64,000 nt of DNA from SZUA-430 sp965227535 (GCA_965227535.1 OZ245761.1:3534001-3598000); one strand, 5' to 3'. Counted from the stretch's first letter, positions 50,057 to 58,649 are shown. Notes: a model not told the origin generated them from the sequence alone. Program-made: numbers and translations.

Positions 50057-50998
50057 TCAACCGTCGATGCGCACGCTCGAAGGGACCGACCGATGGGTCC
50101 GCGCGAACGCGGCCATTTCCTTGGTGATCCAATCGACGAACGCCCTGACCTCGGGCCGCGAACGGTCGGCCTTGCGATGCACGACGTAGTAAGCCGAACT
50201 CGCCTCCACCTTCGGCGCGAACGGCACGACGAGCGATGCGATCGACGGCGACTCCCATACGAGCGGACTCATGCCGAGCGTCACCCCATGCCCGCGCGAG
50301 GCCGCCTCAAGCGCCGCCGGCACCGTGTCGAACGTTAGTTCGCGCTTCGGCTTCAGCCCCTTGAGCCCCACCAGCGAAAGCCAGTGTGCCCACGCGCCTG
50401 GCCGCGCCGACACGTTGATCAACGTATGCTGCGCCAAGTCGCGAGGCTCGCGCAGCGCATTGGCGCCGGTGGTAAGCTTGCGCGCGCACAACGGCACCGG
50501 CCGAATGTCCAGCAGCTTGCGCGCAAACAGGCCCGGCGTCGGCGCGCGCATGTTGCGGATGCCGATGTCGACGTCTTCGCTCTCGAAATCGGTGACGCGG
50601 TTCTCAGTCTCGATGGCAAGCGTGATACCCGGATGCTTCGCCTCAAACGCCGCCAGCCGTGGGATCAGCCAAACGTTAGTGATCAGCGGCAAGGCGCTGA
50701 TCTTCAGCGTTGTGCGCTTAGTTTTAGCGCGCAACCGCGAAGCGGCCACCGCGATATCGTTGAGCGCCGCTGAAACGTCCCGATGAAACTTCTTGCCTGC
50801 AGGCGTGATTGCAATCTGCCGCGCCATGCGCGCGAACAACGGCGTCTCGAGCCACTCCTCAAGCATGCGGATCTGATGACTGACGGCGGACGGTGTGACG
50901 CCCAGCTGACGCGCCGCCTCCTGAAAGCTCAAACGCTCGCCCGCTGCCGCAAAGGCCCGCAGCGCCGTCAAAGGCGGCAATTCGCTTCGCTTGGTCAT
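50057..50998 (-). CDS. LysR-family transcriptional regulator, GcvA-like
   Basis: A 313-residue LysR regulator. The winged helix-turn-helix reads LPPLTALRAFAAAGERLSFQ and EAARQLGVTPSAVSHQIRML; an effector-binding domain follows, with TENRVTDFESEDVDIGIR typical of the GcvA group. It is divergent from the DUF4267-dehydrogenase pair, and a dyad with T-N11-A spacing lies between them, so that pair is the probable target. The inducer is unknown. Confidence 0.92.
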   Translation of the reverse strand: MTKRSELPPLTALRAFAAAGERLSFQEAARQLGVTPSAVSHQIRMLEEWLETPLFARMARQIAITPAGKKFHRDVSAALNDIAVAASRLRAKTKRTTLKISALPLITNVWLIPRLAAFEAKHPGITLAIETENRVTDFESEDVDIGIRNMRAPTPGLFARKLLDIRPVPLCARKLTTGANALREPRDLAQHTLINVSARPGAWAHWLSLVGLKGLKPKRELTFDTVPAALEAASRGHGVTLGMSPLVWESPSIASLVVPFAPKVEASSAYYVVHRKADRSRPEVRAFVDWITKEMAAFARTHRSVPSSVRIDG

Positions 50999-51015
50999 TG
51001 CCTACTCCTTCGCAC

Positions 51016-51034
51016 AGATGAAATCAGTTCATCT
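51016..51034. promoter_or_regulatory. LysR-type operator
   Basis: AGATGAA-ATCAG-TTCATCT, a 7-5-7 perfect dyad containing T-N11-A, starts 18 bp upstream of the LysR gene and 75 bp upstream of the DUF4267 gene. Position and form fit autorepression and activation by the divergent LysR protein. Confidence 0.7.
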
Positions 51035-51108
51035 ATGAAAAGAAAAGCGCGTTTGTGTCTCGCCCGCGCCAGGCTCGATGATCGGGCCTTCGAAAAGCGA
51101 GGCTTACA

Positions 51109-51519
51109 ATGGCATCCGCAGCACCGGCGTCTGGTTATTGGTTAAGGGTCAGCACCACTCTCATCGCGCTGATGGGTGTCTACATGCTGGTCAATACCGT
51201 ACGCGCTTTCGCCGATCCGGCGGGGTTTGCCGCTTACATGGGCTTGCCCCTGACCGACCCCGCGAACCACGCCTTCGTTCAGGTTTATGCCTTGCGCGCG
51301 CTTTTTCTCGGTCTTTGCGCGCTGGCGCTCTTGTTCCGTCGCGACACGCGCGCGCTCGCCGTGTTCGCCCTCGTCGCCATCGTCATGCCGGTCGGCGATG
51401 CTCTTCTCACCGCGTCGTATGGCGCGCCGATCACCACGATCGCACGCCACGCCGCGACAGCCATCGTCCTCGCCGTAACGGCGTTCCTGCTGTTCAGCCG
51501 CATCGCCAAGGAAGAATAG
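51109..51519 (+). CDS. DUF4267-like small membrane protein
   Basis: A 136-residue protein with four hydrophobic helices. It reads STTLIALMGVYMLVNTVRAF, DPAGFAAYMGLPLTDPANHA, VYALRALFLGLCALALLF and VFALVAIVMPVGDALLTASY, a pattern of the DUF4267 group. The function is unknown. It lies 1 bp before the dehydrogenase gene and is divergent from the LysR gene, so the two probably respond to the same signal. Confidence 0.78.
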   Translation: MASAAPASGYWLRVSTTLIALMGVYMLVNTVRAFADPAGFAAYMGLPLTDPANHAFVQVYALRALFLGLCALALLFRRDTRALAVFALVAIVMPVGDALLTASYGAPITTIARHAATAIVLAVTAFLLFSRIAKEE

Positions 51520-51520
51520 A

Positions 51521-52603
51521 ATGCGCCAGCTCACCTTCATCAAGCCCGGCGCTTTCGAATGGCAAGACGTACCGGCGCCGAAGCTCAAGGCCGACACCGA
51601 CGCGATCGTTCGCCCCATCGCCGTCGCGCGCTGCGACCTGGATCTCTACATTGCTGCCGGCGTCGTACACTATCCCGGTCCATTCGCCTTCGGACACGAA
51701 GCGGTCGCCGAAGTCGTTGACGCCGGCGCACAGGCCGGCGTCGTGAAGGGCGAACGCGTCGTCGTCCCGTTTCAATTGTCCTGCGGCCGTTGCGATCCAT
51801 GCCGCCGCGGCTTCACAAACACCTGCCAAGCCTACCCCGCGCGCGCCGCTTACGGATTGAAACCGACCAGCGGCACCGAGTTCGGCGGCGCGCTATCGGA
51901 TCTGATGTATGTGCCCTTCGCCGATCACATGCTGGTGCGCCTCCCGAAAGGCCTCGATCCCATTGCGGTCGCGAGTGCAGCCGACAATGTCCCTGACGGC
52001 TGGCGCGCGGTCGCGGCGCACCTCAAAGCCCGCCCCGGCGCGACGGTCCTGGTCATCGGCGGCCTCGCGCAAAGTGTGGGCCTTTATGCCGCCGGCGCAG
52101 CGGCAAGCCTCGGCGCTGGCCGCGTACTCTATCTCGACGACGACGCCGTTCGTCGCGACACGGCCAAACGCTTCGGCATCGACGTCGAGCCGCTCAACCT
52201 CGCCGAACGAGCCGAAAAAACCAAATCCGATCCGGGCGGCTCGCCGTTGGCGCTACGCGGCGGGCCTGAACAGTTCGACATCACGGTCGACGCATGCGGC
52301 AACCCCGACGCGTTGAATTTCCTCATCTCCTCGACCGCCCCGAACGGCGTGTGCACGAGCGTCGCGATTTACTTCAAGCCGACCACCCCGATCCCGCTGC
52401 TCAAAATGTATGGCAAAGGCATCACCTTCATAACGGGCCGCGTCCACGCCCGCGCAGACTTGCCGGCCGTGCTCGATCGCTGCGTCGGGGGCCACTTCCA
52501 TCCCGAACACGTCACCTCACGCGTCGTGCCATTCAGCGACGCCGCCGACGCCATGACCGACAGCGGGCCCAAGCTCGTCTTCACCAACGACCTGAAGACC
52601 TGA
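51521..52603 (+). CDS. Zinc-dependent medium-chain alcohol dehydrogenase
   Basis: A 360-residue MDR enzyme. Catalytic zinc ligands lie in AVARCDLDLYIAAG and FGHEAVAEVVDAG; structural zinc cysteines in LSCGRCDPCRRGFTNTC. The Rossmann loop reads TVLVIGGLAQSVGLYAAGAA, a variant of the usual GxGxxG. The substrate is unknown; the LysR gene suggests induction by a small metabolite. The starting ATG follows the DUF4267 stop directly. Confidence 0.88.
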   Translation: MRQLTFIKPGAFEWQDVPAPKLKADTDAIVRPIAVARCDLDLYIAAGVVHYPGPFAFGHEAVAEVVDAGAQAGVVKGERVVVPFQLSCGRCDPCRRGFTNTCQAYPARAAYGLKPTSGTEFGGALSDLMYVPFADHMLVRLPKGLDPIAVASAADNVPDGWRAVAAHLKARPGATVLVIGGLAQSVGLYAAGAAASLGAGRVLYLDDDAVRRDTAKRFGIDVEPLNLAERAEKTKSDPGGSPLALRGGPEQFDITVDACGNPDALNFLISSTAPNGVCTSVAIYFKPTTPIPLLKMYGKGITFITGRVHARADLPAVLDRCVGGHFHPEHVTSRVVPFSDAADAMTDSGPKLVFTNDLKT

Positions 52604-52649
52604 ACGTCCGAATTGCCCGCGACGCGCACTTCCTGTTAGATCGCCCGTG

Positions 52650-52660
52650 CTGCACCGCAG
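52650..52660. promoter_or_regulatory. CTGC-ACC-GCAG site before ecm
   Basis: A perfect dyad CTGC-N3-GCAG whose reverse strand core is TGC-GGT-GCA, identical to the core of the etfBA site. It lies 11 to 21 bp before the chosen ecm start. The match is short, so it is tentative. Confidence 0.35.
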
Positions 52661-52670
52661 CGAACGGGAC

Positions 52671-54638
52671 ATGATGCGCGACAAACCTTGGATCTTCCGC
52701 ACCTACGCGGGCCATTCGACGGCGAAGGCCTCGAACGCGCTCTACCGCGAGAATCTTTCGCGCGGCCAAACGGGCCTTTCGGTCGCCTTCGATCTGCCGA
52801 CCCAGACCGGCTACGACAGCGACGATCCGCGCGCGAAGGGAGAGGTCGGCAAAGTCGGCGTCCCCGTCTCGCACCTGGGCGACATGCGCACGCTTTTCGA
52901 CGGCATTCCGCTCGGCACGATGAACACGTCGATGACGATCAACGCGACCGCGCCCTGGCTGCTCGCGCTCTACATCGCCGTCGCCGACGAGAACGGCGTG
53001 CCGCGCAAAGACTTGGCTGGTACGACCCAGAACGACATCATCAAAGAATATCTCTCGCGCGGCACGTATATCTATCCGCCCAAGCCATCGCTGAAACTAA
53101 CCGCCGACACCATCGCGTTCACCTACCGCGAACTGCCGAAATGGAATCCGGTGAACGTCTGCTCGTATCATCTGCAAGAAGCCGGCGCGACGCCGCTGCA
53201 GGAAATCGCCTACGCCCTCGCCGCCGCAACCGCGATCCTCGACGAGGTAAAACGCAGCGGCCAAGTCCCCGATGCCGACCTCGGCCGCGTCTACGGCCGC
53301 ATCTCTTTCTTCGTCAACGCCGGCATCCGCTTCGTCACCGAGACGTGCAAGATGCGCGCCTTCACCGAACTCTGGGACGAAATTGGCCGCACGCGCTACG
53401 GCGTGACGAACGAGAAGGACCTGCTCTTCCGCTATGGCGTCCAGGTGAACTCCCTGGGCCTCAGCGAGCAGCAACCGGAAAACAACGTCTACCGCATCCT
53501 GCTAGAGATGCTGGCCGTCACGCTGTCGAAAAATGCCCGCGCCAGATCCGTGCAATTGCCCGCGTGGAACGAAGCCCTCGGCCTCCCGCGCCCGTGGGAT
53601 CAGCAATGGTCCCTTCGCGCACAACAAATCCTGGCGCTAGAAACGGACCTCTTGGAATTCGGCGACATCTTTGACGGCTCGCCCGTCATCAAAGCCAAGG
53701 TTGACGAACTGAAACGCGAAGCCCTCGCCGAACTCGCGCACATCGATCAAATGGGCGGCGCGATCAAAGCCGTCGAAACCGGATACATCAAAGAACGCCT
53801 GGTCGAATCCAACGCCGCGCGCGTCGCCGCCATCGAAAGCGGCGACCAAACCGTCGTCGGCGTCAACGCCTACAAGGAAAGCGCGCAGCCCGGCCTCGCT
53901 GGCGGCGCCGCATCCGTTGTCACCGTCGACGCCGCCGCCGAACACGGCCAGATCGAACGCCTCATCGCATGGCGCAAAGCACGCGACGCCAAAGCCGTCA
54001 CCGCATCGCTCGACGAACTTCGCCGCGCGGCAGCCGAAGGCCGCAACATCATGGAGCCCTCGATCGCCTGCGCGAAGGCCGGCGTGACGACCGGCGAGTG
54101 GGCCGGCACCCTCCGCGAAGCCTTCGGTGAATTCCGTGCCCCCACCGGCGTCGCCGCCGAACCCCGCCTCTCGAACGACGAAGCGATCGGCGCGCTGCGC
54201 GAAAAAGCAAAACAAGTCGCCATCCGCCTCGGCCGCCCGCCCGCACTGTTGGTGGCAAAGCCCGGCCTCGACGGCCACTCGAACGGCGCCGAACAAATCG
54301 CCTACCGCGCCCGCGACTGCGGCTTCGCGGTTTCGTATGACGGCATCCGCCTAACCCCCGCGGAAATCGCCAAAGCGGCCAAAGAGAAAAAGCCTCACGT
54401 CATCGGCCTCTCGATCCTCTCCGGCAGCCACAAAGAACTGGTCGCCGAAGTCATGCGCGAACTCAAAGCCGCCGGCCTCGCTGCCACGCCCGTTATCGTC
54501 GGCGGCATCGTCCCCCCCGAAGACGAAGCAGCCCTGAAGGCCCTGGGCGTCACCCGCATCTACACCCCCAAAGACTTCGACCTAAACGCCATCATGGGCG
54601 ACATGCTCGACGTCGCGGACGCCACGGTTGCACATTAG
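52671..54638 (+). CDS. ecm: Ethylmalonyl-CoA mutase
   Basis: Adenosylcobalamin-dependent mutase converting ethylmalonyl-CoA to methylsuccinyl-CoA, the step between Ccr and Mcd. The 655-residue single polypeptide joins the TIM-barrel substrate domain (KPWIFRTYAGHSTAKASNAL, TGLSVAFDLPTQTGYDSDDP, TQNDIIKEYLSRGTYIYPP) with the C-terminal B12-binding domain, whose DxHxxG motif is KPGLDGHSNGAEQ, followed by HVIGLSILSGSH and TPVIVGGIVPPEDE. ATG 52671 is taken; GTG 52647 would add eight residues. A toxin-antitoxin pair begins 20 bp after its stop. Confidence 0.96.
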   Translation: MMRDKPWIFRTYAGHSTAKASNALYRENLSRGQTGLSVAFDLPTQTGYDSDDPRAKGEVGKVGVPVSHLGDMRTLFDGIPLGTMNTSMTINATAPWLLALYIAVADENGVPRKDLAGTTQNDIIKEYLSRGTYIYPPKPSLKLTADTIAFTYRELPKWNPVNVCSYHLQEAGATPLQEIAYALAAATAILDEVKRSGQVPDADLGRVYGRISFFVNAGIRFVTETCKMRAFTELWDEIGRTRYGVTNEKDLLFRYGVQVNSLGLSEQQPENNVYRILLEMLAVTLSKNARARSVQLPAWNEALGLPRPWDQQWSLRAQQILALETDLLEFGDIFDGSPVIKAKVDELKREALAELAHIDQMGGAIKAVETGYIKERLVESNAARVAAIESGDQTVVGVNAYKESAQPGLAGGAASVVTVDAAAEHGQIERLIAWRKARDAKAVTASLDELRRAAAEGRNIMEPSIACAKAGVTTGEWAGTLREAFGEFRAPTGVAAEPRLSNDEAIGALREKAKQVAIRLGRPPALLVAKPGLDGHSNGAEQIAYRARDCGFAVSYDGIRLTPAEIAKAAKEKKPHVIGLSILSGSHKELVAEVMRELKAAGLAATPVIVGGIVPPEDEAALKALGVTRIYTPKDFDLNAIMGDMLDVADATVAH

Positions 54639-54654
54639 TAACACATATGTTACT
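54637..54654. promoter_or_regulatory. Operator palindrome of the second HigBA-like module
   Basis: AGTAACA-CATA-TGTTACT, a perfect 7-4-7 dyad overlapping the last bases of ecm and ending 4 bp before the toxin ATG. TTGCAC (54628-54633) and TACTAT (54651-54656) are 17 bp apart and could be the promoter, with the dyad covering it. The 5' leader is almost absent. Confidence 0.65.
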
Positions 54655-54658
54655 ATAA

Positions 54659-54988
54659 ATGATCGAGCTGCTTGAATATCTCGACGGTGACGGTTCCAGT
54701 CCGTTCGCGGCCTGGTTCGATAGTCTCGAGCCGAAAGCGGCCGCGAAGGTGGCCATCACCCAAATCCGCTTGAGCAATGGCAACTTCTCAAGCGTCAAAG
54801 GTGTTGGCAGCGGCGTGTTCGAGTCGCGCATAGACTACGGACCCGGCTATCGAATCTATTTCGGCAAGGACGGCGACAAGGTGATCATTCTGCTCGGCGG
54901 CGGGACAAAGAAGCGCCAACAGGACGACATCGAGGCCGCGCACGATCGATGGCGCGACTACAAGAAGAGAACGAGGAAGGGCTCATAG
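54659..54988 (+). CDS. HigB/RelE-type toxin
   Basis: A 109-residue toxin of the addiction-module killer type. It starts MIELLEYLDGDGSSPFAAWF and continues LEPKAAAKVAITQIRL, SGVFESRIDYGPGYRIYFGK and KVIILLGGGTKKRQQDDIE, all family marks. RelE/HigB members cut mRNA at the ribosome. It lacks a recognisable ribosome-binding site, and the antitoxin follows 1 bp behind its stop. Confidence 0.88.
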   Translation: MIELLEYLDGDGSSPFAAWFDSLEPKAAAKVAITQIRLSNGNFSSVKGVGSGVFESRIDYGPGYRIYFGKDGDKVIILLGGGTKKRQQDDIEAAHDRWRDYKKRTRKGS

Positions 54989-54989
54989 C

Positions 54990-55319
54990 ATGGCATTGAC
55001 GCGCGACTTCAAACTGACGATCCAAGAACGCGCGCAACGCGACGGCGCCTTTCGCAAGGCGCTGCTGCGCGAGGGTATCGAATGCCTGCTCGCCGGCGAC
55101 GTCGAGACCGGAAAGGTAGTGCTGCGCGACTATATCAACGCCACAGTCGGTTTCGAAAAACTCAGCACGAAAACGCGGATTCCGTCCAAAAGCCTTATCC
55201 GCATGTTCGGCCCCGCGGGGAATCCGCAAGCGCGCAACCTGTTCGAAATCCTCGCCTACCTTCAGAAGGCCGAAGGCATCCGCTTGAGCGTCAAGGCGGA
55301 CAAACTCAAGGCCGCTTGA
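54990..55319 (+). CDS. HigA-type antitoxin
   Basis: A 109-residue DNA-binding antitoxin of the group that pairs with the MIELLEYL-type toxin. It carries GIECLLAGDVETGKVVLRDYINATVGF (in part) and a C-terminal helix-turn-helix reading LSTKTRIPSKSLIRMFGP and NLFEILAYLQKAEGIRLSV. Expected to repress at the dyad upstream of the toxin. Confidence 0.87.
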   Translation: MALTRDFKLTIQERAQRDGAFRKALLREGIECLLAGDVETGKVVLRDYINATVGFEKLSTKTRIPSKSLIRMFGPAGNPQARNLFEILAYLQKAEGIRLSVKADKLKAA

Positions 55320-55385
55320 GGCCTGGCTTGCCTGGCCTCCACGCGAACGCTTAGTCTCGCCGAACCAACCACGGTGGGGACAGGC

Positions 55386-56297
55386 GTGGCGCTACTGCAA
55401 GCCGACGATCTCACGGCCGCCTTTCGCGGTCGCACGCACACGATGCGCCATGACGACGGCCGCGAGTATTGGACGTTCACCGCCGCGCTCCCGCCGCCTG
55501 ACCTAAAGCGCTACGTCAATTCGTATTGGGAAGTCGAAGGCGCGCTTGCGCACGTGCGCGAAAAGGTTCTGCCGACCGCCGACATCGTTCTGATCTTCAA
55601 CCTCGGCGACGTGCAACATCTCGTCGACCGAGACGATCAAGAGAGCGAGACGGCGTTCCACAACGCCTTCGTCTCCGGCCTGCAGGAACGCTTCCTGATC
55701 ACCGCCTCGCATCAGCGCTCGTGGCTCTGCGGCATGCGCCTGTCGCCCTTCGGCGCCTACAAGCTGTTCCGCACACCGCTGACCGGCGTCGCCAACCGCG
55801 TGCTCCATCTCGAAGACCTGCGCGGCAGCGCCTCACTCCGCTTCGCCGACACCTTGCGCAACGCAACTTCGCCGCTCGCGCGCTTCGCGATGTTCGACGA
55901 CTTCCTGCGCGAGCGCATCGCCGCCGCGCCTGAGGCCGCGCCGGAGGTGATGTGGGCCTGGGATCGCTTGACTGCGACCAACGGCGCCGCGCGCATCCTC
56001 GACATCGCCGCCGACATCGGCTGGAGCCGCAAGCACCTGCGCGCCCGCTTCCTCGACCAAATCGGCCTCGCCCCGAAAACCGTCGGCCGCATCATGCGCT
56101 TCCACACGGCCGTGCAGACGATCGGCCAAGCGCACAAGGTCAACTGGTCGACGCTGGCTGCCGACTGCGGTTACGCCGACCAAGCCCACTTCAACCGCGA
56201 CTTCCGCGACTTCGCCGGCGCGGCGCCGGAAACCTATCTCCGCGCGCGCCTCCCCGATTCCGAGGTCGGCTTCATGGTCGCCGGTGACGCGCGGTAA
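55386..56297 (+). CDS. AraC-family transcriptional regulator
   Basis: A 303-residue regulator. The N-terminal ligand domain opens FTAALPPPDLKRYVNSYWEVE and the C-terminal AraC domain carries two helix-turn-helix motifs: ILDIAADIGWSRKHLRARF and LAADCGYADQAHFNRDFRDF, with the signature ending GAAPETYLRAR. Target genes are not obvious; the DUF1761 gene follows 68 bp later. GTG 55386 is preferred because GGGGA lies 6 bp upstream; GTG 55374 and ATG 55443 are alternatives. Confidence 0.88.
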   Translation: MALLQADDLTAAFRGRTHTMRHDDGREYWTFTAALPPPDLKRYVNSYWEVEGALAHVREKVLPTADIVLIFNLGDVQHLVDRDDQESETAFHNAFVSGLQERFLITASHQRSWLCGMRLSPFGAYKLFRTPLTGVANRVLHLEDLRGSASLRFADTLRNATSPLARFAMFDDFLRERIAAAPEAAPEVMWAWDRLTATNGAARILDIAADIGWSRKHLRARFLDQIGLAPKTVGRIMRFHTAVQTIGQAHKVNWSTLAADCGYADQAHFNRDFRDFAGAAPETYLRARLPDSEVGFMVAGDAR

Positions 56298-56365
56298 CAT
56301 TTGTTCAATACCCGCACACCCTAAACTGGCTACACCAGCGCGAGTCGCACTTGAGGGGAACGTGA

Positions 56366-56764
56366 ATGCCTGAGATCAATTGGTTGGCTGCGATCGTTGC
56401 AGGGATCGCCGGCTTCTTCGTCGGCGGCCTGTGGTATTCGCCGATTCTGTTCGGCAAGATCTGGATGGCCGAAACAGGCGTCGACCCCGCCAAGCCTGGC
56501 GGTTACCACCCCACCGTCACCTTCGGCCTCGGCGCGGCGATCTCGATCATCGGCGCCATCGTCTTCGCGTTCTTCTTAGGAACCGCCCCCGCACTCGGCT
56601 TCGCCGTCACCGTCGGCGTGCTCACCGGTTTGGTTTGGGTCGGCGGCTCGTTCGCGATCAACGGCTTCTTCGAACGCAAGAGCGCCAAACTCATCGCCAT
56701 CAACGCGCTCTACCACACGGTGCAGTTCGCGCTCTTCGGCCTGACCTTAGGCCTATGGCACTGA
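56366..56764 (+). CDS. DUF1761 membrane protein
   Basis: A 132-residue membrane protein with four hydrophobic helices. It has the family start WLAAIVAGIAGFFVGGLWYSPILFGKIW (in two parts), followed by TFGLGAAISIIGAIVFAFFL, GVLTGLVWVGGSFAINGFFE and INALYHTVQFALFGLTLGLW. The function is unknown. GAGGGGA stands before the ATG. Its last 12 bp overlap the convergent AbgT gene. Confidence 0.85.
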   Translation: MPEINWLAAIVAGIAGFFVGGLWYSPILFGKIWMAETGVDPAKPGGYHPTVTFGLGAAISIIGAIVFAFFLGTAPALGFAVTVGVLTGLVWVGGSFAINGFFERKSAKLIAINALYHTVQFALFGLTLGLWH

Positions 56765-58312
56765 CCGGCCGCCGGGCACGTAGACGTTCTCGACGCCTGG
56801 CCCGAACGGAATGCCGAGCATGAACCAGGCGACGAAGAACGCGCCGGCGGCGACGAAATACGCAACCGTGTAAGGCAGCATCAGCGCGATCATCGACCCG
56901 ATCCCGTAATCCGGCATGTACTTGCGCGCCATGACCAGGATCAGCGGGAAGTAGCTCATGAACGGCGTGATCATGTTGGTGGTGGAATCGCCGACGCGAT
57001 AGGCCGCCTGCGTCGCCTCCGGTGCAATGCCTAACAGCATCAGCATCGGCACAAGAATCGGCGACAGGATCGCCCACTTCGCCGACGCGCTGCCGACCAA
57101 CAGATCGCACACCATCGCCAGCAAGATGACGCTGAACAGCAACAACACCGGCGCACCGTCCAGCCCCGCACCCTTCAACCCTTCCGCGCCCGAGATCGCA
57201 AGCAAGCTGCCCATGTTCGACCAACCGAACAACGCAACGAACACGGAGGCAAAAAACACCAGCACCAGATAAGCGCTGATCTCGCCGACGCCCTTGCCGG
57301 CCAGCGCCACCGCATCCTTGTCCGACCTGATCGTCCCCGCGCCGACGCCGTAGCCGATGCCGCACGCAAGAAACACGAGCAGCATGATCGCGACCATCGA
57401 CCGGAACAGCGGCTCGAACGATCCGTCATCGCCGCGCAACGGCGACCCCGGTCCCCACGCCAGCCACGCGACCAGCAACAGAACGAGCAGAAACCCGATC
57501 CCCGCAAAGCGAAGCCCGCGCGCCTCACGCTTGTCTTGGGCATCGTCCGGCGGCGGCGGCGCGACATGCACCCACGGCGTCCCTGCGTTCAGCCGCGGCT
57601 CGACGATAAACTCGCACACCAGGGTGCCGACGATCGTGTAGACGGGCACGATCGCGGCCAGGAAGTACCAATTGGCCGTGATCTCGACCGTATAGGCCGG
57701 ATCGACGAGCTGCGCTGCCGCCTGCGTCATGCCCGAGAGGATGCCGTCCCCCGGCGTGATCGCGAGGTTCGCCGCGAACCCACCCGCGACGCCCGCGAAC
57801 CCGGCCGACAACCCCGCAACCGGATGCCGCCCGCTCGAAGCGAACACGACGGCGGCCAAGGGAATCAGAACCACGTACCCGGCATCCGACGCGATGTTCG
57901 CCTGGACGCCGGCGAACACGATGGTCAGCGTCATCAGCGGCTTCGGAACCGACCGCACGAGGCCTTTGAGCGCCGCGGCAAAGAACCCCGCCCGCTCCGC
58001 CAATCCGGACCCGATGATCACGACAAGCACGACGCCCAACGGCGGAAAGCTCGTCAGCACCTGCGGCAGCTCGACGAAGAGCTTCCGGATCTGCGCAGCG
58101 TCGAGCAGGCTGACCGCATCGACCGCCTTGCCGGTCGCGGGATTGACCGCCGTCGCGCCATATCCGGCCAGGATGGCCGACAGCACCATGACGATGCCGA
58201 TGGCGATCAGGAATAGCGTCACCGGGTCGGGCAGCTTATTCCCGGCCACCTCGATCGAATTCAGGATGCGCAACAGCCGGCTGGGTTTTTCCTTTGCTGT
58301 CGCGTCCGCCAT
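56753..58312 (-). CDS. AbgT-family transporter
   Basis: A 519-residue transporter with about thirteen hydrophobic helices. AbgT signs are LRILNSIEVAGNKLPDPVTLF at the start, PLGVVLVVIIGSGLAERAGFF, ANIASDAGYVVLIPLAAVVF, GFAANLAITPGDGILSGMTQ and the late YRVGDSTTNMITPFMSYFPL. The family imports p-aminobenzoyl-glutamate or exports sulphonamides; which applies here is unknown. It converges with the DUF1761 gene. Confidence 0.92.
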   Translation of the reverse strand: MADATAKEKPSRLLRILNSIEVAGNKLPDPVTLFLIAIGIVMVLSAILAGYGATAVNPATGKAVDAVSLLDAAQIRKLFVELPQVLTSFPPLGVVLVVIIGSGLAERAGFFAAALKGLVRSVPKPLMTLTIVFAGVQANIASDAGYVVLIPLAAVVFASSGRHPVAGLSAGFAGVAGGFAANLAITPGDGILSGMTQAAAQLVDPAYTVEITANWYFLAAIVPVYTIVGTLVCEFIVEPRLNAGTPWVHVAPPPPDDAQDKREARGLRFAGIGFLLVLLLVAWLAWGPGSPLRGDDGSFEPLFRSMVAIMLLVFLACGIGYGVGAGTIRSDKDAVALAGKGVGEISAYLVLVFFASVFVALFGWSNMGSLLAISGAEGLKGAGLDGAPVLLLFSVILLAMVCDLLVGSASAKWAILSPILVPMLMLLGIAPEATQAAYRVGDSTTNMITPFMSYFPLILVMARKYMPDYGIGSMIALMLPYTVAYFVAAGAFFVAWFMLGIPFGPGVENVYVPGGRSVP

Positions 58313-58649
58313 TGATCACCCCTCGAAGTGTGTTGGGTGTCGACCGTAACGGCAGATGCCGCCAATCGTCAAAAGCGACCGATAATGCCGCGCCGAAAAG
58401 AAGGTCGCTTCGGCCAAAAATTGTGCAGACACTTACGCGCCGGAGCTCGGCCACGGGCGAAGAACAACGGTCGTGATTCCATCGCGAGCGCGCAAAACGC
58501 CACCGCGTAAAGCTAGCGAAATGCACGGGCAGTTCCGCACGATGGACCTGCAATTGTGGTGAGTAAGCCTTACTCGCGCCCCAATTTTCGCCACATTTAA
58601 AATCAGAAACTGCCGTGACGAACGCCCGCTAACGTTAGCGGGTGAGAAA
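58313..58649. other. Intergenic region with two perfect palindromes
   Basis: The 337-bp gap between the divergent AbgT and membrane-protein genes holds no convincing gene. Two perfect dyads stand near the plus-strand gene: GAGTAAG-C-CTTACTC at 58561-58575 and CCCGCTAACGTTAGCGGG at 58625-58642. The latter overlaps the ribosome-binding site (GGGTGAG) of the 58650 gene, so it could act as an operator or translational hairpin. Both gene promoters must lie here, but no clear -35/-10 pair was found. Confidence 0.6.

Noticed and set aside
58328..58510. Short open frames in the gap between AbgT and the membrane-protein gene
   Set aside because: No ribosome-binding site, no conserved features, and mixed frames across the region; treated as non-coding.
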